The notes under the pieces: model-generated
What the model saw: only the letters and a program-made list of their open reading frames with translations
Told to the model about the DNA's origin: nothing
Database searches by the model: none
Translations under genes and position numbers: made by a program
Part shown: positions 1 through 7,692 of the stretch, piece by piece
Layout of the letters: each line of letters opens with the position of its first letter
How positions within the stretch are numbered: position 1 is the first letter of the stretch
NCBI GenBank assembly: GCA_902494515.1
Contig: CABUTS010000001.1
Span: 1-64,000, forward strand
Length of the DNA stretch: 64,000 bases
Reading direction: 5' to 3'
From: an uncultured Muribaculaceae bacterium
GTDB lineage: Bacteria; Bacteroidota; Bacteroidia; Bacteroidales; Muribaculaceae

Positions 1-602
1 ACGGCGGTGAGCAGCCAGAGCAGCGACAGCAGCGAGGCGACGGCGTAGACCGGGAAGATGAGCTTCCAGTCGCTCCACGCCGAGACGGCGAAGCCGGCGA
101 AGATCGGGCCGAGCATCGATGAGATAGCCTTGATGAACTGGCCGAGGGTCAGGGTGCTGGCCACCCGTTCGGGGCGCACCACGGCGGCGACCATGGGGTT
201 GAGCGACACCTGCAGGATGGTGTTGCCGATGCCGAGCAGCGAGAAGGCGATGAGGACCATCGGGAAGGTGTAGCTTACCACCGGCAGGAGCATGGCGGCA
301 GCGGTGACGGTCAGGGAGACAGCCACGGTCTTGCGGCGGCCGTGGCGCGCCATCCAGAGTCCCGTCGGAATCGAGAAGAGGGTGAACCAGACGAATACCA
401 TCATCGGCAGGAGGTTTGCCATGGTGTGGGAGAGGCTGAAGTCTGCCTTGACGTAGCTGGTGGCGACGCCGACGATGTCGACGAAGCCCATCACGAAGAA
501 CCCGAAGAGCAGCGCGGGCATGGCGCGGCGCATAGCGGCAGCGGTTTTCCCGGAAGCGGCGGCTTCCCCGGCGGCGGAATTTGCGGAATTATCAGTCTTC
601 AT
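1..602 (-). CDS. MFS sugar permease, N-terminal part (cut by window edge)
   Basis: This is a major-facilitator membrane transporter, probably importing a monosaccharide. The first 200 or so residues are present; the rest lies before base 1. After a polar, Ala-rich N-terminus of about 25 residues it shows several hydrophobic spans and the loop GLWMARHGRRK between helices 2 and 3, which is the usual MFS signature. The ATG at 600-602 lies inside the end of the GH92 gene, with an 11-base overlap that includes the GH92 stop, so translation is probably coupled. As the last gene of an isomerase-kinase-mannosidase run it most likely carries mannose. The substrate is inferred from context only. Confidence 0.85.
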   Translation of the reverse strand, partial: MKTDNSANSAAGEAAASGKTAAAMRRAMPALLFGFFVMGFVDIVGVATSYVKADFSLSHTMANLLPMMVFVWFTLFSIPTGLWMARHGRRKTVAVSLTVTAAAMLLPVVSYTFPMVLIAFSLLGIGNTILQVSLNPMVAAVVRPERVASTLTLGQFIKAISSMLGPIFAGFAVSAWSDWKLIFPVYAVASLLSLLWLLTA

Positions 603-2934
603 AGGTGTCTTGGGGTTTATCGGACATAATCAGGTGGAGGTGGCCGCCGGCGGTGATGCGGTCGAGGGGGAGTCGGAGTTCCTTCATCTTCTTGCCGTCG
701 ATGGAGGCTCCGGCCACGTAGACGTTGCGGTCGCTGTTGTTTTCGGTGGTGATTACGAACTCCTTGCCGCTGTGATACTTAGGCGAGAGACGGAGGGTAA
801 TCTTGTCGAATTTCGGACTGCCGACCGCCATCTCGGGGTGCTGTCCGGCGAAACCCTGGACATCGAAAAGGCCCATCGACGAGAGCACATACCAGGCGCC
901 GAGCTGCCCCTGGTCCTCGTCCTGACCGTAGCCATAGCCGTGGATGCCGTCGACGCCGTAGAAGTTGTCGAGAATCGCGCGGACCCATTTCTGGGAGAGC
1001 GACGGGCGGCCCGACTCGTTGAAGAGCCATGAAATGTGGAGGCAGGGCTGGTTACCCTGGTTGTAGAGGGTCTGGAGACCGGCGAAGGCGCCGACCTCGG
1101 TGCCGCCGCTGAAGATTTTGTCCTGCGAGACGGTGAAGATACTGTCGAGGCGCTGGTTGAAGCGCTCGCGGCCCACCTTCGAGATGAGTTTGCGGGCCTG
1201 ATGAGGCACATAGAATGTGTACTGCCAGGCGTTACCCTCCTGGAAACCGCGCCACACCTCCATGGGGTTGAAGCGGTCGATGAAACGACCGTCGGCCAGA
1301 CGGGGACGCATGAAGCCGACCTCCGGGTCGTAGAGCCGTTCCCAGCCGCGGGCGAGCCAGTCGAGCTTCTTGCAGTGCTCCTTCTTGCCGAGGCTCCGGG
1401 CGAGCTGCGAGGTAGCCCAGGAGCTGTAGGAGTATTCGAGGGTGTGGGAGGCAGAGAAGCGGAACTCCTCCTCGAAGCCGCTGCCTTCGTCGGCATGAGG
1501 CACGTAGCCGTACTCCACGAACTTGCCGGTGTCGGCCTTGCCGGCGCCGAAGGGACGGTTTTCGCTGCAAAGTTCGTTCTTGAGACAGGCCTCAAGGGCA
1601 AGGTCAGTGTCGAAGTCGCGGATGCCGGAATGGTAGGCTCCGGAGATAATCACCGGGAGCAGATTGGTGCCTACGCCCGAAACGTAGCGCGAGGCGGCCA
1701 GACCGTCGCCCAGCCAGCCGCTGTCGGCGTAAACCTGCAGGTGGGTGCTGATGTAGTCCGAGAAATATTCGGGATAGGCCAGGGCCCAGACCTGCGAGAG
1801 GTTCCACTGGGCGCCCCAGGCGGCGTCGGTGTTGTAGAATTTGAACTTCGGTTTCCCCGTGGCGTCGGCCGGGATGTAGCCGATTGAGCCGTCGTTGCGG
1901 GGATATGCGCCGTTGATGTCGCTGGCCAGACCGCGGCCGAGGATGGCGTGGTAGAGGCCGGTGTAGAATTTCACTTTGTCGGTTTTCGAGGGGGTCTCGA
2001 CGGTGATCCGGCTGAGCATTTCCTCCCAGATGGCGGCCGAAAGGGCTTCGGCGGCGTCGAAATCGAGGTCGCGGCTCTCGCGGATGCGGTTCACGCGGGC
2101 GTTGTCGGTCGAGGTGTATGAGAGACCGATTTTCACCGTTACGGGTGTGGCCTCACCCTTGGTGTCGAAGGTCAGGTAGAGCCCCGCGCCGGGACCGGTT
2201 GCCAGCGTTGCGCCGGGGGTGCTCGTCTCGCCGTTGAAGGTGCCGACGGCCGAGGGCTTGCGGTCCACTACGGCGGAGAAATAGATAGGCACCTGGGCTC
2301 CGGCCTGGTATTTCTTGACATACTCGGGGAGGGTGACGACGTAGCCCTCGATCGAGCCGTCGGGGAGGAGTTCCACGCGGGCGTCGGCGATGGCGCCGCT
2401 TTCGCCCTGACGGTTGCCTATGTCGAAGAGGATGTGGTTGTCGTCGCCTTCAGGGAAGGTAAAGCGCTGATAGGCGGTGCGTTCGGTGGCGGTGACTTCG
2501 GCGAGGATGCCGTAGCGCTTCAGCAGCACGGAGTAGTAGCCGGGCCGGGCGACCTCGTCCTGGCGGTCGAAGAACGAGCGGTAGCCCTTACCCTCGGTGT
2601 TGTCGACCTCACCGGGGATGGTCACCAGCTCCCCTTTGGTGGGCATGAGCGAGATGCCGCCGAGCTGGAATTCGTGGATGCAGGGGAATCCTTCGATGCT
2701 CGACTCGCGGTAGTCGTAGCCCGAGGCTTCCCAGCCCTGGGCGTTGCCGAGGTGGCCGTTGGTCGAAGGGCCGGGTTTGGCCATGCCGAAGGGGAGGGCG
2801 CCCGGGGCGATGTGGAACCAGCGGCAGTGGGCGGTGCCGATGCGCGGCTCAACGTACTGGCTGACGTTCTCGGCCATTGCGGTGGCTGCGATTCCGAGCA
2901 GAGCGGCGGAGAGTATTTTTCGGAAGCTTTTCAT
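592..2934 (-). CDS. GH92 family alpha-mannosidase, secreted
   Basis: A glycoside hydrolase of family 92, calcium-dependent exo-alpha-mannosidases that trim mannose from glycans. The 780-residue product starts with a signal peptide (about residues 1-20, ending TAMA) and then the family N-terminal motif VEPRIGTA. The EGNAWQY segment near residue 564, expected to carry the acid, is intact. The GQDEDQGQ segment near 670 corresponds to the usual GNDDCGQ base motif. The segment normally read GNEP is GNQP here (about residue 626). The start chosen gives the signal peptide; the frame stays open far upstream but without signal or homology. It overlaps the permease downstream by 11 bases and follows the ROK kinase. 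Confidence 0.9.
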   Translation of the reverse strand: MKSFRKILSAALLGIAATAMAENVSQYVEPRIGTAHCRWFHIAPGALPFGMAKPGPSTNGHLGNAQGWEASGYDYRESSIEGFPCIHEFQLGGISLMPTKGELVTIPGEVDNTEGKGYRSFFDRQDEVARPGYYSVLLKRYGILAEVTATERTAYQRFTFPEGDDNHILFDIGNRQGESGAIADARVELLPDGSIEGYVVTLPEYVKKYQAGAQVPIYFSAVVDRKPSAVGTFNGETSTPGATLATGPGAGLYLTFDTKGEATPVTVKIGLSYTSTDNARVNRIRESRDLDFDAAEALSAAIWEEMLSRITVETPSKTDKVKFYTGLYHAILGRGLASDINGAYPRNDGSIGYIPADATGKPKFKFYNTDAAWGAQWNLSQVWALAYPEYFSDYISTHLQVYADSGWLGDGLAASRYVSGVGTNLLPVIISGAYHSGIRDFDTDLALEACLKNELCSENRPFGAGKADTGKFVEYGYVPHADEGSGFEEEFRFSASHTLEYSYSSWATSQLARSLGKKEHCKKLDWLARGWERLYDPEVGFMRPRLADGRFIDRFNPMEVWRGFQEGNAWQYTFYVPHQARKLISKVGRERFNQRLDSIFTVSQDKIFSGGTEVGAFAGLQTLYNQGNQPCLHISWLFNESGRPSLSQKWVRAILDNFYGVDGIHGYGYGQDEDQGQLGAWYVLSSMGLFDVQGFAGQHPEMAVGSPKFDKITLRLSPKYHSGKEFVITTENNSDRNVYVAGASIDGKKMKELRLPLDRITAGGHLHLIMSDKPQDTYED

Positions 2935-3056
2935 ATTGGTAAGCGGTTGTTTGGTCTTTTTAAAAAGGAGAGAGAGGGGGTAGGGATGGTAAAGGAGAGT
3001 GAGTGGGAGAGAGTGTGGGAGAGAGAGTCCAGGGATGGTTGGATTCAGGGATGGAT
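2935..3056 (-). other. Pyrimidine-rich spacer between ROK kinase and GH92
   Basis: The 122-base spacer is almost pure purine on the plus strand from about 2963 to 3030, so the transcript of the mannose operon is C/U-rich and should be unstructured there. Its upstream end is made of the ROK stop-codon repeat. No promoter of the TAnnTTTG form is visible. Confidence 0.5.
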
Positions 3057-3065
3057 TCAGAGATG
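3042..3065 (-). repeat. 12-bp tandem repeat covering the ROK stop codon
   Basis: Two adjacent 12-base units differ by one base (plus strand GATTCAGGGATG at 3042-3053 and GATTCAGAGATG at 3054-3065). A third, weaker copy lies at 3028-3037. The second unit contains the stop codon (3057-3059) of the kinase. Confidence 0.8.
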
Positions 3066-4139
3066 GTTGATGGCGTAGAGGTATGCGCCCATGGAGATCG
3101 AGGCGGAGGCTCCGGCGCGGCTCACGGCTACGCCGGTTTTCTTGGCGCGGCGGTAGGGGACGGTGCGGTTGCTGCGGGGCACGGGGATCTCGACCGTATC
3201 GTCGGCGGCGAAGAGGGCGAACTCTTTCGGGTCGTCGAGATTGTAGACGTGGCTCTGCATGCGCTGTATGGGGGTGCCGTCGGTGAGGGCGAGGTCGGCG
3301 TTCATCTCCTCTACGAGCGCCGGGATGATGTATTTGGCGGCCCCGGCTACCCCTCCGCCGATGGCAATGATACCGTCGATGAGGGTCGCGGCGGTCGACA
3401 GGGTGTCGCCGGCGGCGCGGCCGAGGGTGGCGAAGGACTCGCGGGCGGCGGCTGCGTCGCCCTGCTCCTTCCCTTCGGCAATCAGGAAGATGTCGTAGGG
3501 GGTGAGGATGCTGCGGTCGCCAGAGAGCTCGGCGTAGACGCGGCGCACGGCGCGGATGCTGACCGATTCCTCGGCGATGAGGCCGCGGCAAAGCTCGTTG
3601 GGGAGGCACCAGAGGTCGCCGCCGGTGCCGTTGTCGCCCAGCAGGAGCTGTCCGTCGATGACTGCTCCGCCGCCGAAGCCGGTGCCGAGGGTCACGCCGA
3701 TGAGGTTGCGGTAGCGGCGGCCGGAACCGGCCTCGGCAAGTCGGCGGTTGACGTCGGGCAGCACGCCGGCGTGGGCTTCGCCGTAGGCAAAGAGCTTGCC
3801 GTCGTTGTTGATGAACACGGGGATGCCGAATTCATCCTCGAGCATCGGACCGAGGGGGATGCCGCCGCGGAAGGCCGGGAAGTTCGGGAGGTCGCCGATG
3901 ATTCCGGCGGGGTAGTCGGCCGGGCCGGGGAAGGCGAAGCTGATGGCTACGGGGGCGTCGGGGAGGTTTGCGCGCACGCTCCGGAAGCCGTCGGTCAGGC
4001 TGCTGATGCAGGCGTCGAGGTCGTCGGCATGCGACGGGGCCGTAAGCTGCGGGCCTACCGGTCCGTCGGCGTTCATGGCCGAAAACACGAAGTTTGTGCC
4101 GCCGGCGTCGAGGGTCAGGATGGTTTTATTGTCGTTCAT
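3057..4139 (-). CDS. ROK family sugar kinase
   Basis: A ROK-family (repressor, ORF, kinase) protein of 360 residues, expected to phosphorylate a hexose, here probably mannose, in the cytoplasm. The N-terminal phosphate-binding motif LDAGGTN is at about residues 10-16, the catalytic-Asp motif INND near 109-112 and the second glycine-rich motif GTGFGGG near 150. The zinc-site segment EIGH of ordinary ROK kinases is replaced by GDLW near 174, so the usual His ligand is absent. It is longer than common bacterial glucokinases of about 300-320 residues. It lies 67 bases after the isomerase gene. A mannose role is inferred from its neighbours. Confidence 0.85.
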   Translation of the reverse strand: MNDNKTILTLDAGGTNFVFSAMNADGPVGPQLTAPSHADDLDACISSLTDGFRSVRANLPDAPVAISFAFPGPADYPAGIIGDLPNFPAFRGGIPLGPMLEDEFGIPVFINNDGKLFAYGEAHAGVLPDVNRRLAEAGSGRRYRNLIGVTLGTGFGGGAVIDGQLLLGDNGTGGDLWCLPNELCRGLIAEESVSIRAVRRVYAELSGDRSILTPYDIFLIAEGKEQGDAAAARESFATLGRAAGDTLSTAATLIDGIIAIGGGVAGAAKYIIPALVEEMNADLALTDGTPIQRMQSHVYNLDDPKEFALFAADDTVEIPVPRSNRTVPYRRAKKTGVAVSRAGASASISMGAYLYAINHL

Positions 4140-4169
4140 GGATATGCTTTGGGATTCAGGTAGTTACAC

Positions 4170-4214
4170 GGATGTTCAGGCGTATGCGGGCCGGAGCCGG
4201 GGATGTTCAGGCGT
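4170..4214 (-). repeat. 14-bp direct repeat covering the isomerase stop codon
   Basis: An exact 14-base repeat, GGATGTTCAGGCGT on the plus strand, occurs at 4170-4183 and 4201-4214, 31 bases apart. The second copy contains the stop codon (4207-4209) of the isomerase gene and its last codons. Confidence 0.8.
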
Positions 4215-5937
4215 GGAAACGGACAAACGCCTTGATTGTTCCGCAGCGCTTCCCTACGGATGGGCCGTGGGGGCGGATGGTGTAGTCGCCGACGGCGGCG
4301 GGAACGATGAAGGTTTCGGCGTAGTGGACCACGAACGGTTCGAAGGCGCCGGTGGGGCTTTCGACGATGAGCTCGTCACCCTCGATGACGTTGAACACGT
4401 TCACTCCGCCGCCGGTGTTGTGGGGCACGGTGCCGGTGAACCAGTGGCGGCGGGTTTCGATGAATTCGTTCTCGTGGAGGCCGGTGCGCTCCTCTTTCCA
4501 GCCGTCACCTTCGGCAACGGGAACGACCTGGTTGATGAACTTCGAGCGGATGAGGTCGGTGCGGCGTTCCCACTGGATCACGTTTGCGCCGTGCCCGATG
4601 TTGATCGGGCGGGGGAGACCGTCGAGTCCGAGGCGCCCCCAGTCGTAGAGCTTGAAGGTGAAGATGCTCGGGGTGGCGGAAATCTCGAGCACCATGGCGC
4701 CGGCTCCGGAGCAATGGATGGTGCCCGCGGGAATGAGGTAGTGGTCGTGCTTGGCTGCCGGCCAGCGGTTCACGAATTTCTCGGCGTCGAAGGGCTCGCC
4801 GGTCTCCTGGCTGTGGTTCAGGGCGGCGATCATCTCGGCGGGGTCGGTTTCGGTTTTCAGGCCGAGGAATACCGTGGCACCCTCCTGGGCGTCAAGCAGG
4901 TAGTAGCTTTCGTCCTGGGTGTAGGGGATGCCGAATGTCTCGCGGATATACTGGGTGGTGGGGTGCACCTGAAGGCTGAGGTTGCCACCGCCGATGGTGT
5001 CGAGGAAGTCGAAACGGATCGGGAAATCCGCGCCGAAGCGCGATTCTACGGGAGCGCCGAGCAGCGGGCGTGTGCGGCCGAACACCAGGTTGTTGGATGG
5101 CATCTCGAAGAGGGTGCCGCCGACGTTGAGATAGAGGCTGTTCTCCTCCGGCACGCAGTCGAAGCACCAGCCGTAGTTTTCTTGCTCGGGGTCGAGGCCG
5201 CAGACCTCCTTCATCCACTGGCCACCCCAGGGAGCGGGGTCGAAGAATGGGACCACGCGGAAGGGGCGGGCCACCGTTGCGTCGAGGCCGCGGGCGAAGG
5301 TGTCGGCGTCGATCATCTTCGGGTTGCCGGCTTCGGTGCTGTCGATCCAGAAGTCCACGCGGTTCATGATCCGGCGCTTCAGGGCGTCGGAAATCTGCCA
5401 GTCGAGGAAGTAGCCGCGCTTATATTGCTTCGAGGGGGCCTCGGCGGAATCGTCGACGCCGATGCCTGAGATTTCGTGGCGGCGCGAGCGGAGCTGGATT
5501 TCCCAGCGGGGCATGTCGGCGTAGATTATCACGGCGGGGTCCTTGACCAGGGTCGCGGCGCCGTGACCATATATAATGGTGAACTGTTCCGGGTCGAGGT
5601 TGAGGGTCTCGGTCTTCGCCGGGTCGAAAAAGTCGGGGAAGTCGAGCCAGTTGCGGCGGCCGAAGAGGCGGTCGTCGGTGAGGTAGCGGTGGGTCATGGC
5701 GGCAATCTCCTCGGGGGAGCGCATGAGGTCCGCGGTGTCGATGAAACGGGCGGGGCTGAGGCGGCCGAAGAGCTCGCGGAGCTCATCGTGGTGCACACCG
5801 GGATAACATTCCACCACCCAGGGGCCACGTCGGTTTTCGCGCAGCGGCTTCAGCGCATCGACGATATTGTCGGCGCCCTGCCATAGCTTTCCGGCTACCG
5901 CAGTGGCCGGTTTTTTATCGTAATTGCTTTTTCTCAT
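4207..5937 (-). CDS. manA: Class I mannose-6-phosphate isomerase with N-terminal extra domain
   Basis: Interconverts mannose 6-phosphate and fructose 6-phosphate, feeding mannose into glycolysis. The product has 576 residues. Roughly residues 220-576 form the class I isomerase cupin domain: LSLQVHP near 322 and TIHCSG near 406 carry typical zinc-ligand positions. The first 215 or so residues form a separate domain; the segment VVECYPGV at about 41-48 lies where a kinase P-loop might be but lacks GKT/S, so it may be a non-catalytic kinase-like fold (inference). It is the first gene of the minus-strand mannose run and has a Bacteroidetes -7 box 23 bases before its ATG, facing the AraC gene. Confidence 0.88.
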   Translation of the reverse strand: MRKSNYDKKPATAVAGKLWQGADNIVDALKPLRENRRGPWVVECYPGVHHDELRELFGRLSPARFIDTADLMRSPEEIAAMTHRYLTDDRLFGRRNWLDFPDFFDPAKTETLNLDPEQFTIIYGHGAATLVKDPAVIIYADMPRWEIQLRSRRHEISGIGVDDSAEAPSKQYKRGYFLDWQISDALKRRIMNRVDFWIDSTEAGNPKMIDADTFARGLDATVARPFRVVPFFDPAPWGGQWMKEVCGLDPEQENYGWCFDCVPEENSLYLNVGGTLFEMPSNNLVFGRTRPLLGAPVESRFGADFPIRFDFLDTIGGGNLSLQVHPTTQYIRETFGIPYTQDESYYLLDAQEGATVFLGLKTETDPAEMIAALNHSQETGEPFDAEKFVNRWPAAKHDHYLIPAGTIHCSGAGAMVLEISATPSIFTFKLYDWGRLGLDGLPRPINIGHGANVIQWERRTDLIRSKFINQVVPVAEGDGWKEERTGLHENEFIETRRHWFTGTVPHNTGGGVNVFNVIEGDELIVESPTGAFEPFVVHYAETFIVPAAVGDYTIRPHGPSVGKRCGTIKAFVRFHA

Positions 5938-5959
5938 TGTCCGTGATTGATTTTCACCG

Positions 5960-5967
5960 CAAAGTTA
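5960..5967 (-). promoter_or_regulatory. Promoter -7 box of the mannose operon
   Basis: TAACTTTG on the minus strand matches the Bacteroidetes -7 consensus TAnnTTTG. A clear TTTG -33 box is not seen at the usual distance, which would suit a promoter needing the AraC-type activator encoded divergently. Confidence 0.55.
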
Positions 5968-5968
5968 G

Positions 5969-5999
5969 TTTGAAATCATCAAAAAAATATATACCTTTG
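5969..5999 (+). promoter_or_regulatory. Promoter of the AraC-type regulator
   Basis: TTTG (5969-5972), 19 bases, then TACCTTTG (5992-5999), a full match to the Bacteroidetes promoter. It overlaps the divergent mannose-operon promoter region, so one regulator site could affect both. Confidence 0.65.
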
Positions 6000-6025
6000 T
6001 TGCTAAAGAATAGGACAATCTTACT

Positions 6026-6910
6026 ATGATTCAGATAAAGGAGAGTTTTCAGGGGCAGAGGGTGCTCGCGCTGCCCGATTCGCTGCTCGGGAGCCTGTGT
6101 GCCGACCCTGCCGTAAACAGCCTGTATGTAAGGAAAATCGGGTTTTTCCCCCGGGCGAAGTACCACAGCGTGTCGAAGCCCCAGGGGTGCCCTTACTGGC
6201 TGCTTGTGCACTGCACCGACGGGCAGGGATGGTATGAAACCGGGGGTAAAAAGCACATTATTCCTGAAAACAGCTTCGTGATACTGCCGGCCGGGATCCC
6301 TTATTCGTTCGGGTCGGACAACGAGGAGCCCTGGACCATATACTGGCTGCATTTCTGCGGCACGATGGCGCCGCGGTTCGCCGACGGCGCGGTGGTGCGC
6401 GGGGCTATCGAGGCTGCCGACAACTCGCGGATCGCCGGACGTCTGCAGCTTTTCGAGGAGATTTACGACGCGTTTTCGCAGGCGATGGTCCCGGGGTATC
6501 AGGCCTACGCTTCGATGTGTCTGTGGCATTATCTGGCGTCGTTTACCATGCTGGAGCAGTACCGCCACGTCGCCACGGCCAAGGCGGCGTCGCAGTCGTT
6601 CGTGGAACATGTGATGCACTATATGCGGGAGAATGTCAACCGGCCGCTGACCCTGCGGCAGCTCGCCGCGCAGTTCGGCTACTCCCCGTCGCGGTTCTCG
6701 TCGATCTTCCGTCGGGAGACAGGGATGTCGCCGATGAGCTGCTTCATGCGCACCAAAGTGCAGCAGGCCTGCGCCTATCTGGAACTTTCGGACTTGAAAA
6801 TCAACGAGATATCGCTGCGACTGGGGATCTCCGACCCGGCATATTTTTCGCGCCTTTTCCGCCGCACCATGGGCAAAACCCCGCAATCCTACCGCGCCCA
6901 AAGCGATTAA
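6026..6910 (+). CDS. AraC family transcriptional regulator
   Basis: A DNA-binding regulator of 294 residues. The N-terminal part, about 1-160, looks like an AraC ligand-binding cupin (segments VHCTDGQGWYETGG and FVILPAGIPYSFG). The C-terminal 100 residues hold two helix-turn-helix units: LRQLAAQFGYSPSRFSSIF near 212-230 and the family end motif ISDPAYFSRLFRRTMGKTP near 270-288. It is transcribed away from the isomerase-kinase-mannosidase-permease genes from an overlapping promoter region, so it is most likely their sugar-responsive activator. The ligand is unknown; mannose or a manno-oligosaccharide is the obvious guess from context. Confidence 0.88.
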   Translation: MIQIKESFQGQRVLALPDSLLGSLCADPAVNSLYVRKIGFFPRAKYHSVSKPQGCPYWLLVHCTDGQGWYETGGKKHIIPENSFVILPAGIPYSFGSDNEEPWTIYWLHFCGTMAPRFADGAVVRGAIEAADNSRIAGRLQLFEEIYDAFSQAMVPGYQAYASMCLWHYLASFTMLEQYRHVATAKAASQSFVEHVMHYMRENVNRPLTLRQLAAQFGYSPSRFSSIFRRETGMSPMSCFMRTKVQQACAYLELSDLKINEISLRLGISDPAYFSRLFRRTMGKTPQSYRAQSD

Positions 6911-7224
6911 CCCCCGGCAATCGCCGCCTTAGCTGCAGGATGGTCAGCAGGTAGCCCCCGGCAGGGGAAGGCCAAAGGCCTTCACGTTCATGTAACCCCG
7001 GCTTAAAAATGGAGCGTAGCGAAATTTTTTAGGCGGGGATCCACCCGAAGCAAACCGGGAGAAGGCCGAAGGTCTTCATGAACAATTACTTACGGTCTTT
7101 CCCGACGGTTTATAACTCCACCAGCCGAAGATTTTTTAACACGGAACTGCACGGAACTAACGGAAGTAAATTTGTCTCTGGAACGTCAAACCGAACTATT
7201 GCGGAGCTGTCGCTCCTGAACGTT

Positions 7225-7305
7225 AACGGAAGCCTGCGGAGTTCAAACCTCAACGGAAGACTACGGAGTTCAAACCTCAACGGAAGCCTACGGCGAATCA
7301 ACCTT
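7225..7305. repeat. 27-bp tandem repeat, three units, inside the left arm
   Basis: Units start at 7225, 7252 and 7279, each beginning AACGGAAG followed by CT(G/A)CGG. The first two share the tail GTTCAAACCTC. The right arm lacks the second unit, so copy number differs between arms. Confidence 0.75.
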
Positions 7306-7446
7306 TACCGCCGTAGGCTTCCGTTGTCGTTCTGTGTCAGGCCTTTAGGCCTCCGTTAACGTTCGGGATGATGGTTCCGTTAGTTCTGGGTAGTTCTGCG
7401 TAAATGCCTGATTTTGTGATAGATAAAGTCTATCCGCGAGGAAAAC

Positions 7447-7459
7447 GTGCCAAAGGCAC
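7447..7459. repeat. Palindrome GTGCCAAAGGCAC
   Basis: A 13-base palindrome flanked by AAC and GTCCGT. The same palindrome occurs at 10236-10248 and between groES and groEL at 40473-40485. Confidence 0.7.
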
Positions 7460-7525
7460 GTCCGTGCGTCAAATATCGCAGAAAGTCGCGGCTTTCAATC
7501 TTTCCTGTGAAAAAACATCAGGAAA

Positions 7526-7557
7526 TTTGATTTCGTGAGAAATTTTATCTACTTTTG
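7526..7557 (+). promoter_or_regulatory. Promoter of the secreted anchor-J-like gene
   Basis: TTTG (7526-7529), 20 bases, TACTTTTG (7550-7557) fits the Bacteroidetes promoter. It leaves an AT-rich leader of roughly 130 bases before the ATG at 7693. The promoter lies inside the inverted-repeat bracket, so inversion of the bracketed segment would carry it along with the gene. Confidence 0.6.
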
Positions 7558-7692
7558 TATGAGGAAAATAAACATCATCTTCTCATTTGTTTAATTTATC
7601 CTGCTGATTCCGGCTGATATATTCTGAATCATCACATATTTTACACAATCAGCATATATTTTCAATTATATTTACCAAATAAATCACATTCT

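Larger units (their letters stand above)
6938..7469. repeat. Left arm of long inverted repeat
   Basis: About 532 bases that recur, inverted and imperfect, at 10225-10790. Shared landmarks include the outer end GGATGGTCAGCA (6938-6949), the block GAAATTTTTTAGGCGGGGAT around 7021-7040, GAACAATTACTTACGG around 7080-7095, and GATTTTGTGATAGATAAAGT near the inner end. It includes a perfect 15-bp hairpin with outer stem CGGAAGCCTACGGCG at about 7281-7295, and three 27-base tandem units. Small open frames in both arms differ at many amino acids, so they do not look like maintained genes. This accounts for almost all of the gene-free stretch 6911-7525. Confidence 0.85.

Noticed and set aside
2935..3609. 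Upstream extension of the GH92 frame
   Set aside because: The extension is Arg/Pro-rich, overlaps the ROK kinase gene in another frame and would remove the clear signal peptide at the chosen start.
3943..5469. 508-codon open frame on the plus strand
   Set aside because: It is antisense to the phosphomannose isomerase and kinase genes; its low-complexity G/V/E-rich product is typical of frames mirrored from GC-rich genes.
7078..7359. Open frame of 93 codons in the left inverted-repeat arm, with a related 62-codon frame at 10461-10649 in the right arm
   Set aside because: The two frames share a beginning (MNNYLR) but differ at many amino acids over few codons, so changes are not biased to silent sites. 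They end differently and lack ribosome sites. The DNA repeat explains the similarity.
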